In this document: piece after piece, positions 23,839-32,094 of the stretch
Numbering within the stretch: the stretch's first letter is position 1
How the letters are laid out: every line of letters begins with the position of its first letter
From: UBA1351 sp964563505
GTDB lineage: Bacteria; Bacillota; Clostridia; Lachnospirales; Vallitaleaceae
Assembly: GCA_964563505.1 (NCBI GenBank)
Contig: CAZLXW010000013.1
Coordinates: 6,547-70,546 of the forward strand
Reading direction: 5' to 3'
DNA length: 64,000 bases
Made by a program: the position numbers and the translations under genes
Notes under the pieces: generated by a model
Told to the model about the DNA's origin: nothing
The model's input: the letters and a program-made list of their open reading frames with translations, nothing else
The model's database searches: none

Positions 23839-23923
23839 GGGGTCTGAATCTCTACAGCCTTGTGTTTCCAACAACGCGCGGGGGTCTTCTGTGAAAAATC
23901 GCAAAAATCACAAGGGGGGTATA
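23826..23923. other. Candidate cos (cohesive end) region
   Basis: A G-rich segment follows the HNH stop with TCTCTACAGCCTT, then AACGCGCGGGGGTCT, an A-rich stretch, and CAAGGGGGG. This order of motifs is what I recall of the region between HNH and terminase genes in cos-type Firmicutes siphophages. The exact cut position cannot be placed. The rest of the gap to 24081 shows nothing clear apart from a weak CTGAAAA inverted repeat. Confidence 0.5.
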
Positions 23924-24081
23924 TCAGGGATTTCAGCCTGAGTAACGGCTGAGGGCGTTTCCCATGAAATAGGCATGGTTACAAGCTTTAAGAGGAATAC
24001 GAAATAGATGAACTAGATTAGAAATTTAAGTAAATAGGATACTGAAAAATGACTATTTTGATAGTATTTTCAGCAGTTTTT

Positions 24082-24111
24082 AGCCTGATGACAGCGGTCA
24101 CGGGCTTTTTT
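24082..24111 (+). terminator. Rho-independent terminator before the methyltransferase block
   Basis: AGCCTG-TGAC pairs with GTCACGGGCT (one bulged A) around AGCG, followed by TTTTTT. It isolates the HNH/cos region from the methyltransferase genes. Confidence 0.8.
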
Positions 24112-24136
24112 AATGCAAAGAAACGGAGGGATAAAA

Positions 24137-25381
24137 GTGAATCAAGACATGAATATAAGAAAAGTGGCAGTATCTAAAATTAACCCGGCTAAATACAATC
24201 CAAGAAAAGATTTAAAGCCAGGGGATCCAGCCTATGAAAAATTAAAGCGGTCCATGACGGAGTTTGGTTATGTGGAGCCGATTATCTGGAATGAGGAAAC
24301 GGGAAACATTGTAGGTGGTCACCAACGTTATAAGATTCTTTTAGAGGAAGGCCATGATGAAGTGGAATGTGTAGTGGTCAAGCTATCCTCTGAAAGAGAA
24401 AAAGCACTTAATGTGGCCCTAAATAAAGTAACAGGCGACTGGGAGTTTGAGGCTTTAGCAGACCTTATAAAAGATTTAGAAGCACAGGACTTTGATGTTA
24501 CATTAACTGGATTTGATGCTGCAGAAATTGAAGACCTCTTTAGCCAGGTTCATGATAAGGATGTGAATGAAGATGATTTTGACGTTGATGCGGCACTAGA
24601 AGAAGAACCTATATCAAAACAAGGTGATATTTGGATTTTAGGAAAACACCGACTTATTTGTGGTGATAGTACGAAAGCTGAAACCTTTGAAAAACTCATG
24701 GATGGAAAGAAAGGAAACCTTGTGGTGACAGACCCTCCGTATGGGGTTTCATACGATGGAAGTCAAGGAACGATAAAAAATGACAACCTCCAAGACGAGG
24801 AGTTTTATAAGTTTCTACTAGATGCCTTTATCAATATGGAAAATCATATGGCTAATGACGCATCAATTTATATATTCCATGCAGATACAAAAGGCCATAT
24901 TTTTAGAAAGGCTTTTCAGGATGCAGGTTTTTATCTTTCAGGAGTCTGCCAGTGGGTAAAGCAATCACTAGTATTAGGAAGATCGCCCTATCAATGGAAA
25001 CATGAGCCTTGTCTCTTTGGCTGGAAGAAAAAGGGGAAACATAAATGGTATGCAGGAAGATCAGAGACAACAGTCTGGAATTTTGACAAACCTTCAAGGA
25101 GTGAACTCCATAGTACCATGAAGCCAGTGCCTTTAATAGCTTACCCAATAAAGAATAGCTCTAGTGTAAATTCTATTGTAATAGATCCTTTTGGAGGGTC
25201 GGGGAGTACTTTGATTGCCTGTGAACAAACTGATAGAATTTGCTATACAGCTGAGCTTGATGAAAAATTCGCAGATGTTATTGCGAAAAGATATATGGAA
25301 GCTGTAGGCTCTGATGAAGATGTATTTCTATTAAGAGATGGCGAGAAAATCAAATATAGTGAACTGGAAAAAGAGCAGTAG
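24137..25381 (+). CDS. ParB-like domain plus beta-class DNA adenine methyltransferase
   Basis: A 414-residue fusion. The first 90 residues are ParB/Srx-like (KINPAKYNPR, GGHQRY). The rest is an amino-methyltransferase with DPPY near residue 199 ahead of the cofactor motif DPFGGSGST near 349, the beta-class order. DPPY points to N6-adenine. GTG 24137 follows AAACGGAGGG; an ATG at 24113 is in frame but poorly placed. It probably modifies phage DNA against host restriction, using S-adenosylmethionine that phage MetK could supply. Target sequence unknown. Confidence 0.9.
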   Translation: MNQDMNIRKVAVSKINPAKYNPRKDLKPGDPAYEKLKRSMTEFGYVEPIIWNEETGNIVGGHQRYKILLEEGHDEVECVVVKLSSEREKALNVALNKVTGDWEFEALADLIKDLEAQDFDVTLTGFDAAEIEDLFSQVHDKDVNEDDFDVDAALEEEPISKQGDIWILGKHRLICGDSTKAETFEKLMDGKKGNLVVTDPPYGVSYDGSQGTIKNDNLQDEEFYKFLLDAFINMENHMANDASIYIFHADTKGHIFRKAFQDAGFYLSGVCQWVKQSLVLGRSPYQWKHEPCLFGWKKKGKHKWYAGRSETTVWNFDKPSRSELHSTMKPVPLIAYPIKNSSSVNSIVIDPFGGSGSTLIACEQTDRICYTAELDEKFADVIAKRYMEAVGSDEDVFLLRDGEKIKYSELEKEQ

Positions 25382-25404
25382 CTTTAGGGCTAAGGCTCTT
25401 TTTT
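25370..25404 (+). terminator. Rho-independent terminator overlapping the methyltransferase stop
   Basis: AAAGAGC pairs with GCTCTTT, with an inner TAGC/GCTA stem, and is followed by a T run. The stop codon of the methyltransferase lies inside the stem. It separates that gene from the HNH-AP2 gene, which therefore probably has its own promoter or depends on readthrough. Confidence 0.7.
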
Positions 25405-25423
25405 ATTGATAGGAGTTGATAGA

Positions 25424-25900
25424 TTGAAAGAAATACAGATTACTCAAGGAAAGAAAGTATTGGTTAGCGATGAAGATTTTAAAGAAGTCTCAAAATATAA
25501 ATGGTCCTATAGTGCCTCTACAGGATATGCAGTTAGAAAAGGAAGAAAGAACTGTAATGAGCCTAGAACAGTTCACATGCATAGAGTTATTTTGAAAGCT
25601 AATGCAGGCGAACAAGTAGACCATATAAATGGAAATAAGCTGGATAACAGAAAATCTAATTTAAGAATTGCTTCTGTACAGAAGAATTCTTTTAATAGGA
25701 AAAAACCTCAAGTAAAATGCACATCCCAATATAAAGGTGTATTAAAACGCAAAAATTCCACCAAATGGGAAGCCAGAATAAAGATCAATAATAAAGCTAT
25801 TTACTTAGGTAAATATGTCTACGAGATAGATGCAGCAAGAGCCTATAATGAAGCGGCTCAAAAATATTTTGGAGAATTTGCAAGATGTAATGAGGTATAG
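25424..25900 (+). CDS. HNH endonuclease with AP2 DNA-binding domain (free-standing homing endonuclease)
   Basis: A 158-residue protein. The HNH part carries MHRVIL and VDHINGNKLDNRKSNLR (about residues 60-85). The AP2-like part follows (SQYKGVLKRKNSTKWEARI, then YLGKYVYEIDAARAYNEAA). This pairing defines mobile HNH-AP2 homing endonucleases of phages. The start is TTG 25424 with AGGAG 8 bases upstream. It lies between two methyltransferase genes, a likely sign that it moved into this accessory slot by itself. Confidence 0.9.
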   Translation: MKEIQITQGKKVLVSDEDFKEVSKYKWSYSASTGYAVRKGRKNCNEPRTVHMHRVILKANAGEQVDHINGNKLDNRKSNLRIASVQKNSFNRKKPQVKCTSQYKGVLKRKNSTKWEARIKINNKAIYLGKYVYEIDAARAYNEAAQKYFGEFARCNEV

Positions 25901-25911
25901 GAGGTGGAATT

Positions 25912-27435
25912 TTGAAATTTATAGATTTATGCTCTGGTATCGGTGGGTTTAGGCTGGGACTTGAACTTGCAGGATATCAGTGTATAGGTTTTTGTGAAAA
26001 TGATAAATTCGCTGTAAGAAGCTACAGGGCGATGTTTGATACGAAAGGAGAGTGGTTCGCAGGTGACGTTACAAAACTTAAATCAGAAGAAATACCCTAT
26101 GCAGACATCTGGTGTTTTGGATTCCCATGCCAGGATATCTCCGTTGCTGGAAAACAGAAGGGACTTAGGGGAGAAAGAAGTGGAATCTATTTCAGCATTA
26201 TTGACCTCGTCAAAGGCAAAAAAGAAGAAGATAAACCCACATTCTTACTCGTTGAGAACGTTAAGAACCTGCTATCAATTAATGGTGGATTTGATTTTGC
26301 CACAGTTCTCTCTGAGCTGGATGAAGCAGGGTATGATGCAATGTGGCAAGTGCTTAACTCTAAAGACTTCGGAGTTCCCCAAAATAGAGAGCGTGTGTTC
26401 ATTATCGCAAATCTTAGAAGCAGAGGTAGACGAGAAATATTACCTATCGGAGGAGAAAACACAGCAGCTCTTAAGCAAATTATAGGCGGAATGCAAGGTT
26501 ATAGGGTTTATGATACAGATGGAATTTCAGCCACTCTTGTGGGTAACGCTGGGGGAGTTGGTGCAAAGACTGGCCTTTATAAAGTTGGAAATATTAATCC
26601 AAGTGGTAAAGGTGCAAGTGGCAATGTTTATGACACCGATGGGATTTCTCCAACTTTGACGGCTAATGGTGGTGGAACGGGTGCAAAAACAGGCCTTTAT
26701 TTTATAGATCAATCCAATACCAAAAGTAAGATAACAGAAAACTCAAGATGTATTACTTCAAGATACACAGCAGGGATTGTCAATAGAACAGCTACAAATA
26801 GTGCGGTTTTAGAAGCAAGGGCTGTTATAACACCTGATCGGGAAGATAAAAGGCAAAATGGCAGAAGAATGAAAGCGTCCGAAGAGCCTATGTTCACCTT
26901 GACGTCTCAAGACAGGCACGGAGTAGCTATTTTAAAAGCAACAAGAAATGAGTATGGAAAAGAAATACGAAAGAAATATGAGTCAGGAGAAATAAAAGAA
27001 AGTAGGCATAATATGACAGAGCTAAAGCCTAGAGAAGATGGCGTGTCCAATACACTAACCTCTGTTCAAAAGGATAATTTACTTTTATCTCCAAAAGTTG
27101 CAATAAAAGAAGCGACTAAAAAGGGTTACGCTGAAGCTGAAATTGGTGACAGTATAAATATTTCAGTTCCAAATTCAAAAACAAGAAGAGGCAGAGTTGG
27201 AAAGGGTATCTCAAACACTATAGATACTGGGTGTCAAATGGCTACCCTAGATAAAAACTATCGAATTAGAAGGCTTACTCCTAAAGAATGCTTTAGACTC
27301 CAGGGATTTCCCGATGAAATGTTTGAAAAAGCAAGGGAAGTAAACTCAGATGCTCAACTTTATAAACAGGCTGGAAATGCAGTAACGGTAAATGTAGCCT
27401 ATGTTATTGCAAAATCCTTAAAAAACAATAAATAA
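25912..27435 (+). CDS. dcm: DNA (cytosine-5) methyltransferase with repeated internal domain
   Basis: A 507-residue C5-cytosine methyltransferase. Motif I is DLCSGIGGF at residue 5, the catalytic PCQ motif has C73, ENV is at 115-117, and QNRERV at 157-162. Motifs IX and X are near the end (RRLTPKECFRLQGFP, QAGNAV). The segment between (about 180-455) is unusually long and holds a 25-residue repeat (VYDTDGIS...GAKTGLY at 199-223 and 239-263) plus two or three weaker P-x-x-T-L units. This may be several target-recognition modules. A TTG start follows GAGGTGG. Confidence 0.93.
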   Translation: MKFIDLCSGIGGFRLGLELAGYQCIGFCENDKFAVRSYRAMFDTKGEWFAGDVTKLKSEEIPYADIWCFGFPCQDISVAGKQKGLRGERSGIYFSIIDLVKGKKEEDKPTFLLVENVKNLLSINGGFDFATVLSELDEAGYDAMWQVLNSKDFGVPQNRERVFIIANLRSRGRREILPIGGENTAALKQIIGGMQGYRVYDTDGISATLVGNAGGVGAKTGLYKVGNINPSGKGASGNVYDTDGISPTLTANGGGTGAKTGLYFIDQSNTKSKITENSRCITSRYTAGIVNRTATNSAVLEARAVITPDREDKRQNGRRMKASEEPMFTLTSQDRHGVAILKATRNEYGKEIRKKYESGEIKESRHNMTELKPREDGVSNTLTSVQKDNLLLSPKVAIKEATKKGYAEAEIGDSINISVPNSKTRRGRVGKGISNTIDTGCQMATLDKNYRIRRLTPKECFRLQGFPDEMFEKAREVNSDAQLYKQAGNAVTVNVAYVIAKSLKNNK

Positions 27436-27467
27436 AAGTTGTAGATGGTAAATTCAAAATAAAAAAA

Positions 27468-27660
27468 GCACTTTAAAGAAGGCAATTTAAAACGAATGCC
27501 TTCCAAGAGATGCAAAATGATTTAAAACCAAAATTATTAATTAAAAAAATGAAGAAGTTATAAAGACTTTAGAGCTTTAAAATTTAGGTTTATCTAGTAA
27601 TAAGTTGCTAAAAGATGTGAAAGTAGTCTTAGAAGATGGAACAACCGCCCAAGTTATTGT
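27468..27660 (+). pseudogene. Decayed AbiEi gene and leader
   Basis: The leader at 27468-27518 matches the leader of the intact AbiEi gene (28453-28507) at most positions, including the GCACTTTAAAGAAGGCAA block. After it, one frame reads KTLEL-stop-NLGLSS-NKLLKDV, closely matching KTSELKELGITS...NKLLEEG of the intact AbiEi. The ATG is followed at once by a stop. The rest of the gene, and AbiEii, are missing. The remaining gap to 27801 holds a short segment (about 27729-27777) repeated before 30264. Confidence 0.7.
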
Positions 27661-27801
27661 GTAAATTATGAAGCACCCACCAAAGTATTTATAGCCCTAA
27701 AAAAAGAATCATCATTTCTCAAGATTGTACTTGCTATTATGTAGATTCAGAGGCATTAATGGTAGTACCCAAAGCAAAGAAATCTTAAGGAGGTCAGAGA
27801 A

Positions 27802-27993
27802 ATGATGATTAAGAAAAAGGACAAATTTGAATGGGGGAGTGGAAAGGCATACGAAATCGCAGGAAGATGGGGAAAAGATTTTATCTTATCACCCATTAAA
27901 GAAAGCGATGATGAATGCCTGGTTTACACACCCTCAGAGATGGAGGAATTTTTAGAAACAGGGCATTTCAAAAGAGTGGGAGGCGAGAAATAA
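27802..27993 (+). CDS. Small phage protein of unknown function
   Basis: A 63-residue protein starting at an ATG with AAGGAGG 8 bases upstream. It contains a compact beta-rich body (FEWGSGKAYEIAGRWGKDF) and no motif I recognise. It overlaps the next gene (TAATG), so the two form a translational unit. Similar small genes are common near the packaging genes of clostridial prophages. Confidence 0.6.
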   Translation: MMIKKKDKFEWGSGKAYEIAGRWGKDFILSPIKESDDECLVYTPSEMEEFLETGHFKRVGGEK

Positions 27994-28304
27994 TGAGAGC
28001 TTTATTTGGAAGAAAGGTTTGTGACTTAAAAGAACTGAGGGAACTTACCCATCAAGCCATTAAAGATGGACAAAAGGGGCAGCCCTACACCATTACCAGA
28101 GAAGTAATTTTAAAGGGCAAAGAGTTTAGGGACTTTGCAGAAGACTTTTTTAAGGACCAAGATTGGATTACTGCAGAAGATGGCGGAGTCAATCAAGAAG
28201 GTGAAGTCAGATGCATTAGGGTAGTCAACATCGACACCGGGGAGAAGGTTCTGGTGAACACAGAAGGGTATTCCTGGCCACGCTACACCGGTCTTGAGAT
28301 ATAG
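27993..28304 (+). CDS. Phage protein, DUF6329-like
   Basis: A 103-residue protein beginning MRALFGRKVCDLKELRELTHQ. I tentatively link it to the DUF6329 family from its general appearance; this needs a profile search. The ATG at 27993 overlaps the stop of the upstream gene and has GGGAGGCGAG before it; a longer reading in the same frame would start inside that gene. No catalytic motif is visible. Confidence 0.6.
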   Translation: MRALFGRKVCDLKELRELTHQAIKDGQKGQPYTITREVILKGKEFRDFAEDFFKDQDWITAEDGGVNQEGEVRCIRVVNIDTGEKVLVNTEGYSWPRYTGLEI

Positions 28305-28316
28305 GAAATCATAAAG

Positions 28317-28339
28317 AAGGGCATAAAGCCCTTTTTTTA
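28317..28339 (+). terminator. Rho-independent terminator
   Basis: AAGGGC pairs with GCCCTT around ATAAA and runs into TTTTTTT. It closes the two small phage genes before the AbiE unit. Confidence 0.85.
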
Positions 28340-28425
28340 GATTGAGTATTTAATTACCCGAACTAAAAGATCGAATGCGGAAAATCAGATACATTTCTTT
28401 AATCGAAAAAACTAAATCAAAATTG

Positions 28426-28503
28426 TTGCAGATTAAGTTAAATTGTGGTAAAATGCACTTTAAAGAAGGCAATTAAAAACAAATGCCTGCCAAGAGGTGC
28501 AAA
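28426..28503 (+). promoter_or_regulatory. AbiE promoter and structured leader
   Basis: TTGCAG (28426-28431) and TAAAAT (28449-28454) are 17 bases apart. The short leader can fold: AGGCA pairs with TGCCT, and an outer GCAC pairs with GTGC of the AGAGGTGC ribosome binding site. This could hide the site and limit AbiEi translation, but it is a reading by eye only. Confidence 0.6.
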
Positions 28504-29103
28504 ATGATAAAAAAAATTGAAAAACTAAAAAATGAATTTATAAAAAATGGAGGAGTTCTAAAGACATCAGAGCTTAAAGAATTGGGCATAACTAGTCGTC
28601 AGATTAATAAGTTGCTAGAAGAGGGAATGATTTCTAAAATTAAATATGGATTTTATGAATCGAATGAATATCCTCCAAAAGAACAGGTTATTATATCGAG
28701 ACTATTTCCTAAAGCAGTGATTTTTCTAGAAAGTGCATTGATGCATTACGGATATACAGATAGGATACCTTTAGCTTGGCAAATAGCTGTGGATAGGCAT
28801 AGCAAACCTAATCAATATGATATTGAATATCCTGTAATAGAGCCTTATTATCTAGAACCTAAGTTTATTGACATTGGGGTAGATATAATCTGTGAAGATG
28901 GTGTAGACATTAGAATATATGATAGGGATCGAACAATATGCGATACACTTCGATATAAAAACAAATTAGAAGAAGAAGTTTTTACTCATGCGATAAAAAG
29001 TTACCTAAAAGACCCTAAGAAAAATGTAAGAAGGCTATTTGAATATGCTGGAGAGTTTAATATCACAAATAAAGTACAAATATATCTAGGAGTGTGGTTG
29101 TAA
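28504..29103 (+). CDS. AbiEi-type antitoxin/regulator (prophage AbiE unit)
   Basis: A 199-residue protein with an N-terminal winged helix (ELKELGITSRQINKLLEEG) and the core of the AbiEi family (ISRLFPKAVIFLESALMHYGY). In type IV AbiE systems this protein represses the operon and counters the AbiEii nucleotidyltransferase toxin. The ATG 28504 has AGAGGTG upstream; a start at 28483 would lie in the leader. Its stop overlaps the toxin gene start (TAATG). Confidence 0.82.
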   Translation: MIKKIEKLKNEFIKNGGVLKTSELKELGITSRQINKLLEEGMISKIKYGFYESNEYPPKEQVIISRLFPKAVIFLESALMHYGYTDRIPLAWQIAVDRHSKPNQYDIEYPVIEPYYLEPKFIDIGVDIICEDGVDIRIYDRDRTICDTLRYKNKLEEEVFTHAIKSYLKDPKKNVRRLFEYAGEFNITNKVQIYLGVWL

Positions 29104-29999
29104 TGAAAGATGTAGCAGCATCAGTTTTAGCAAGGTTAAAAGACAAAGCGAAAAAACAAGGGCTCCCACTCCAACAACTTTTGAATCTCTTTTGTCAGGA
29201 AGAATTTATCAGAAGGCTTTCAGATAGTAGCTATAAAGAAAATCTAATTCTTAAAGGGGGATATCTGTTATATTCGATTAGTGGATTCACTACCAGGTCT
29301 ACAATAGATGCAGACTATCTTTTGAAAAATTATTCAAATGATTTAAAAGATATAGAAATTCTTGTTAAAGAGATTATATCTCAACCTGGGAAAAATGATT
29401 TTATAGAGTTCCAAATTAGAAGTTTAGAGGAAATTAGTGAAATCAAAGAATATCACGGGATTAGAGTTAATCTTATGGGAATTATAGGGAAGACAAAAAC
29501 ACCTTTTAGCATAGATTTTGGAGTAGGGGATATTATTATACCTTCTCCAGTTGAAAGGATGCTACCAGTAATACTTCCAGATTTTGAAGAACCAGAAGTA
29601 TTAACCTACTCTTTAGAATCTACAGTATCAGAAAAACTAGATGCAATTATTTCTTTGATGGAAGCGACAGGTCGTATGAAGGATTTTTACGACATATATT
29701 ATTTAGCGACCACATTTAATTTTGAAGGAAGAAAACTTCAAGAAGCAATTTATGAAACACTTTCTAATCGAGGTACCCCACATGAAAAAGATTCAATCCT
29801 TGTTATAGCAAGGCTTGCTGATAACACTGATATTCAAAAGAGGTGGAATAATTTCTGTAAAAAGATATTGAAATACGAACTAGATTTTAAAGTTGTGATA
29901 GATACAATCATTGATTTTACCTTACTTCCCTATCAATCAATAATTAACCAAGATGAGTTCTTTAAAAAATGGAGCTATGAAGATAAAAAATATATTTAA
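29103..29999 (+). CDS. AbiEii-type nucleotidyltransferase toxin (prophage AbiE unit)
   Basis: A 298-residue nucleotidyltransferase. LKGGYLLYSISGFTTRSTIDADYL (about residues 51-74, cited here only as KGGYLL and RSTIDADY) gives the GG and D-x-D parts of the active site. The later KLDAIISLMEATGRMKDFYD part is typical of the family. AbiEii toxins block growth, as shown for related proteins that modify tRNA, and stop phage spread. Its place inside a prophage suggests exclusion of competing phages. ATG 29103 is preferred to the upstream GTG. Confidence 0.85.
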   Translation: MKDVAASVLARLKDKAKKQGLPLQQLLNLFCQEEFIRRLSDSSYKENLILKGGYLLYSISGFTTRSTIDADYLLKNYSNDLKDIEILVKEIISQPGKNDFIEFQIRSLEEISEIKEYHGIRVNLMGIIGKTKTPFSIDFGVGDIIIPSPVERMLPVILPDFEEPEVLTYSLESTVSEKLDAIISLMEATGRMKDFYDIYYLATTFNFEGRKLQEAIYETLSNRGTPHEKDSILVIARLADNTDIQKRWNNFCKKILKYELDFKVVIDTIIDFTLLPYQSIINQDEFFKKWSYEDKKYI

Positions 30000-30005
30000 A
30001 AGAAG

Positions 30006-30031
30006 GTAGGTTTTCATTAACCTACTTTTTT
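30006..30031 (+). terminator. Rho-independent terminator after AbiE
   Basis: GTAGGTT pairs with AACCTAC around TTCATT and is followed by TTTTTT. From here to 30269 no gene is visible; the only recognisable element is the repeat at about 30209-30257 shared with 27729-27777. Confidence 0.85.
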
Positions 30032-30269
30032 AATGTCCTTAAATACCTTCCTATAACAGAATAGCAGCTTTTCAGGTTCAAATTCTATATAAAACCTAAA
30101 ACCAAGTAATAATTTGTATCGTGTTACGTTTTAATAAGTTATAGTTCAGTGGAGTGTTTGAAAACATTGAAATTACAATGAAAATCAGCATGTTTATAAA
30201 AAAATGAGTTGCTATTATGTAGAATTTGAGTGATTAATGTAAGTACCAAATACAAAGGGAGGTATGAAC

Positions 30270-31091
30270 ATGGATCGAAAAGAGATGATCAAAAGACTAG
30301 GTGAGCATTTTGGTGTAAAACCTAAATACTTGAGCGTTCCAACTTTCAATTATGAGATTAGGACAAATACTGAAGTTTACACAATCGATAGACATGGAAC
30401 CATTACAAAAGCAGATGGTGACACCATCACCATGGATGAAATTTTAAACGGGCCTATAGTGGAAGAATTTACTGAAAATCTAGAAGAAGCTAATGCATGG
30501 GAAGAACCTAATGCATGGGAAGAAGGGGTAAATGAAGCAACAGCTCCAAATCTTCAGGAACTAGAGGGTGTAGAAGTAAAGCTTCCCATAGAAGACCAAA
30601 CAGCCACAAGCCTTAAGAACATTATAAACATGCTTTATAGCAAGCAGCAATTAATCATGATGGCATTTGAGACAGATGAACCTTTTATGGATGAGGATTT
30701 TGCAGAGGATTTAAACAAAGAAGAAGCCTTAGATTTAGAGGGACTTAAAAAGGTCACTCAAAGGCTAGGTGCTGAAAGATGCCCAGGGTTTCAGGTTGAC
30801 TTTGAGGAAGGGACCTTCAGCTTTTACCTTTACGGATCAGAGCTAAGTGATGAGAGAATATCCGCCTTTAAAGACTTAGTGGCCCTGATAGCTCAGTATG
30901 CTAAAACCCTGAACCGAGCATCCTTTAAACAAGCCCAAGATGACAATCCAAAGTACGCCCTTAGAACTTGGCTTATTCGAATTGGGATGAATGGGCCAGA
31001 GTATAAGGAAACCAGAAAGACCCTTCTAAAACATTTAGAGGGAAGTGGAGCTTTTAGAAAGGCAGGTGTTTTAGATGAAACCCAAATGTAG
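30270..31091 (+). CDS. Phage protein of the clostridial 'virulence-related' family, function unknown
   Basis: A 273-residue acidic protein. The first 60 residues (EMIKRLGEHFGVKPKYLSVP) resemble proteins in clostridial prophages loosely labelled virulence-related; the label has no known basis. There is a short internal repeat (NAWEEPNAWEEG near 75). ATG 30270 has GGGAGG 7 bases upstream, while ATG 30264 is too close. It leads the block of small genes before the terminase. Confidence 0.6.
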   Translation: MDRKEMIKRLGEHFGVKPKYLSVPTFNYEIRTNTEVYTIDRHGTITKADGDTITMDEILNGPIVEEFTENLEEANAWEEPNAWEEGVNEATAPNLQELEGVEVKLPIEDQTATSLKNIINMLYSKQQLIMMAFETDEPFMDEDFAEDLNKEEALDLEGLKKVTQRLGAERCPGFQVDFEEGTFSFYLYGSELSDERISAFKDLVALIAQYAKTLNRASFKQAQDDNPKYALRTWLIRIGMNGPEYKETRKTLLKHLEGSGAFRKAGVLDETQM

Positions 31092-31263
31092 ACTGATAGG
31101 GGAAGATGGTAACATTTTTAATCTCATGGGGATTGCTACAAGAACCCTTAAAAAAGCAGGGCAATCTGAAAAGGCAAAAGAGATGACTAGGCGGATTACA
31201 ACTGAAGCCAAAAGCTACGATGAAGCCCTAGCAATACTGATGGAATATGTGGATGTAGAATAG
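31075..31263 (+). CDS. Small phage protein of unknown function
   Basis: A 62-residue, helical and charged protein that overlaps the end of the preceding gene by 17 bases. It contains the pattern MGIATRTLKKAGQ and EAKSYDEALAILMEY. Proteins of this type are common before terminase genes in clostridial phages, but I know no function. GCAGGTG lies upstream of the ATG. Confidence 0.6.
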   Translation: MKPKCRLIGEDGNIFNLMGIATRTLKKAGQSEKAKEMTRRITTEAKSYDEALAILMEYVDVE

Positions 31264-31273
31264 GAGGGTGAAA

Positions 31274-31483
31274 ATGGATAAATTTTTTAGTCAGAAACAC
31301 TGTGATCGGTGCGAGGGAAGTTTAAAAGGTGGACGGATTATGTCCATGTTCAGTGAAGACGTACTTTGTATGACTTGTAAGGATAAGGAAACCAAGGACC
31401 CTGAATACAAAAAAGCTGTAGAAGTAGATCATGAAGAAATTAAAAAAGGGAACTTTAATTACAAAGGCATCCGTGGAAAATAA
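31274..31483 (+). CDS. Small zinc-ribbon-like phage protein
   Basis: A 69-residue protein with CDRC and CMTC pairs about 22 residues apart, consistent with one zinc site. ATG 31274 follows AGGAGGG; a GTG two codons earlier is less well placed. It is the last small gene before the terminase genes. Function unknown. Confidence 0.62.
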   Translation: MDKFFSQKHCDRCEGSLKGGRIMSMFSEDVLCMTCKDKETKDPEYKKAVEVDHEEIKKGNFNYKGIRGK

Positions 31484-31558
31484 CGCAAACAAAAACTAAA
31501 AGATGAATGAAGACCTGCGGGTCTTTTTTCTTTGCAGAAAATGAAGGGGGTGAAAGTT

Positions 31559-32071
31559 ATGGCAGGTAGAGGAAGACCACCAAAACCTACAGCTATTAAG
31601 GAGCTAGAAGGTAATCCTGGAAAAAGACCACTGAATAAAAACGAACCAAAGCCTAAGCAAGGAGCGCCAAAATGCCCGTCATGGCTGGAGCCAGATGCTA
31701 AAAAGGAATGGAGAAGATTATCAAAGGAACTTGAAGCCATGGGGCTACTGACGGAGGTAGATATGGCAGCCTTTGCTGGGTATTGTCAGGCCTATGCCAG
31801 ATGGAAAGAGGCGGAGGAATTTATATCAAAGCATGGATCCATTTTAAAGACGGCTTCAGGTTATATTCAGCAGATTCCCCAGGTATCTATTGCCCAGCAA
31901 AATCTAAAACAGATGCGAAACTTCTGCTCGGAACTTGGGCTAAGCCCATCAGCAAGAAGCAGGCTCAATATTAATAATTCTGGAAACGTCATCGAAGGGG
32001 ATGCCATGGAAGACCTGCTTTTCAATGTACCAAAGGCAGAGGATCTTTTAAACAAGAAGGACGATGACTAA
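31559..32071 (+). CDS. terS: Terminase small subunit, P27 family
   Basis: A 170-residue small terminase of the P27 type. The basic start (MAGRGRPPKPTAIKELEGN, then PGKRPLNKNEPKP) and the PQVSIAQQNLKQMRNFCSELGLSPSARSRL segment (cited only as FCSELGLSPSAR) are typical. It recognises phage DNA at the packaging site and recruits the large subunit. ATG 31559 has GGGGGTGAAAG upstream; the in-frame extension from 31532 is unlikely. Confidence 0.9.
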   Translation: MAGRGRPPKPTAIKELEGNPGKRPLNKNEPKPKQGAPKCPSWLEPDAKKEWRRLSKELEAMGLLTEVDMAAFAGYCQAYARWKEAEEFISKHGSILKTASGYIQQIPQVSIAQQNLKQMRNFCSELGLSPSARSRLNINNSGNVIEGDAMEDLLFNVPKAEDLLNKKDDD

Positions 32072-32094
32072 AGTTAAAAAAGGAGGGAGGCCAG

